Notes under the pieces: model-generated
Database searches by the model: none
What the model saw: only the letters and a program-made list of their open reading frames with translations
Told to the model about the DNA's origin: nothing
Assembly: GCA_004151065.3 (NCBI GenBank)
Contig: NWUY0300021446.1
Coordinates: forward strand, 18,473 to 39,635
Reading direction: 5' to 3'
Origin: Larix sibirica
Lineage: Eukaryota > Streptophyta > Pinopsida > Pinales > Pinaceae
DNA: 21,163 bases
Made by a program: the position numbers and the translations under genes
Part shown: positions 19,840 to 21,163 of the stretch, piece after piece
Layout: every line of letters starts with the position of its first letter
How positions within the stretch are numbered: position 1 is the stretch's first letter

Positions 19840-21131
19840 TCTGACAACCTTGCCATGAAGTCACCCCATCCGAGAAGAGGGATCTTCTTTTGAAATTAAT
19901 GGATTTGAGACAATATATGACTTTAATTCCCCTTGACTCGTATGATATTCTAATTGGGAAGGTTTGGATGGAATCACATTTTCCCATTCTAGATTGACAT
20001 GAAAAAACCATTATGTGTTTGGATGAGGACAAGAATCTAATTCAAATAAAGGGAATTCCAATGCCAATATCTATTAGACAAATCTCATCCATGCAAATGG
20101 AGAAGTGTATCTAAAAGGGTTGTCACTTGTACTCAATCCATGCTAAATATATACCAACTTACAAAGGACCATTTGTTGAAGAGTATGTAGTATTGTAGGA
20201 GTATAAAGATGTATTTCAATATGTACCAGGGTTACCCCCTAAGAGGGATGTCGATTTTACAATTGAGTTGGTACCAAGAGCGATTCCCATTTCCAAAGCT
20301 CCTTATAGAATGAGAGCACACCTCAATTGAAGGATTTGCATATGTGATTAGAATAATTATTGAAGAAGGGTTATATACACCCTAGTGTATCTCCATAGGG
20401 AGTGCCTTCACCTCTTCATGAGAAAGAAGGATGGTGCCTTGATATTATGTGTGGATTACAAACAATTGAACAAGGCTATGAATATGAACAGGTACCCATT
20501 ACCAAGGATCGATGATCTATTCGAACATTTGCGAGGAGAAAGAGTCTTCTCAAAGATTGACATGATGACATGATATCAGGTTATCATCAAGTGTGCATTA
20601 AGGATGAAGACATTAGTAAAACTGCTTTCATGACCATGTATGGAAATTATGAATACACAACCTTCTTGCCTTTTGGACTGACAAAAGAACCAACCACATT
20701 CATGTGCTTGAATGGTGTATTCAAAGAATTTTTGGACAAAGTTTATTATTGTATTCCTGGATTTTTTTATTAATGTATTCCAAGATAAAGGAAGAACATG
20801 AATAAAATCTAAGAGTAACCTTACAAATTTTGAGAGAGAATCAACTGTATGCTAAGCTGAGTAAGTGTACTTTTTATCAAAAGAAACTATTATATCTGGG
20901 TTGCATTATCTCATAAGGAGTGACTGTGGACCCTGCCAAAATCAAAGCTATACAAGAATTGCACACTCCTAGAAAAGTATCGGAGGTAAGATATTTTATG
21001 GGGTTGGTTGGTTATTACATGAGATTTATAGAAGCCTTCTCCAAAATATCAAATCCTATTACATCTTTACAGAAGAAGGGTGTAAAATTTGATTGGACCC
21101 AAAAATGTGAAGACTATCTCATACTTCTGAA
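19840..21131 (+). pseudogene. Decayed Ty3/gypsy pol, copy 2 (protease end and RT)
   Basis: This is the counterpart of 11690-13012. The protease end reads LDSYDILIGKVWMES near 19935-19980. RT shows [24 protein letters not shown] and FSKID with the catalytic Asp, then a small local duplication (GACATGATGACATGATATCAG near 20559-20579) breaking the SGYHQ box. LPFGLTKEP replaces the usual box. The active-site box reads FLDF at 20754-20765. Stops at 20354, 20803 and 20914 and a frameshift near 20405 match those of copy 1. Private lesions include a TAG near 20396, an extra T in the run at 20762-20768 and an extra A near 20740. Copy 2 keeps GAA where copy 1 has the stop at 12602. The match ends at 21131, so RNase H and integrase are missing from this copy within the window. 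Confidence 0.9.
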
Positions 21132-21163
21132 CATGGGGGCTTCACTCAATAAACAACTATCAT
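21132..21163. other. Unmatched sequence after pol copy 2 breaks off
   Basis: After CTTCTGAA the last 32 bases (CATGGGGGCTTCACTC onward) do not match copy 1 at 13012 onward. They mark a deletion or insertion breakpoint, but are too short to identify. Confidence 0.5.

Larger units (their letters stand above)
14940..21131 (+). repeat. Direct-repeat unit, copy 2
   Basis: This aligns with 7808-13012 of copy 1 in the same order. It begins at the base after the ambiguous n and stops matching after CTTCTGAA at 21124-21131, inside pol. Relative to copy 1 it has an extra ~30 bases near 15870-15900, lacks 91 bases in the LTR, gains a 61-base duplication in the leader, and keeps 1,014 bases that copy 1 has lost. 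Confidence 0.85.

Overview
The window reads as repeat-rich nuclear DNA of a seed plant with a large genome. It is AT-rich, no intact gene was found, and almost every recognisable protein fragment belongs to decayed LTR retrotransposons. The initiator-Met-tRNA type primer sites, the Ty3/gypsy pol fragments and the roughly 1.7-1.8 kb LTRs fit a plant. Nothing in the sequence fixes the species; a gymnosperm or a large-genome angiosperm are both possible.

Left third (1-7807). Positions 1-1482 are the 3' part of a Ty3/gypsy pol resembling the Tat lineage: the end of RNase H, then a near full-length integrase that keeps its D,D35E spacing but has seven in-frame stops. Downstream lies a degenerate higher-order repeat (about 2341-2880, two dimers of four related ~113-base monomers). 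After it comes a second decayed reading frame (4283-5956) that stays in one frame for 1.67 kb, broken only by stop codons and ending in a coiled-coil-like tail. This is plausibly an extra ORF of the same element. A purine-rich tract at 6592-6612 may be its polypurine tract. The rest of this third shows no gene.

Right two thirds (7808-21163) are two diverged copies of one arrangement, in direct order, about 7.1 kb apart. Each copy runs: antisense gag remnant with zinc knuckles (7808-9072; 14940-16236); an LTR (9073-10862; 16237-17912); a primer-binding site three bases after the LTR; a short leader reading frame; an antisense captured gene-like segment; and a second Ty3/gypsy pol (11690-14760; 19840-21131). 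Both LTRs sit in the 5' position, being followed by a primer site, and neither is preceded by a polypurine tract. The two pol copies share stops, a frameshift and loss of a catalytic RT aspartate, so the defects predate the duplication. A single ambiguous base (14939) lies exactly where the second copy starts, so the junction needs physical confirmation.

Most interesting are the antisense segment in copy 2 (18658-19800), which looks like the 3' end of a messenger RNA with a poly(A)-like tract lodged inside an LTR element; the nested duplication of dead elements; the higher-order repeat downstream of a Tat-type integrase; and the stop-only decay of the unrecognised 4283-5956 frame. Nothing here looks able to make a functional protein.
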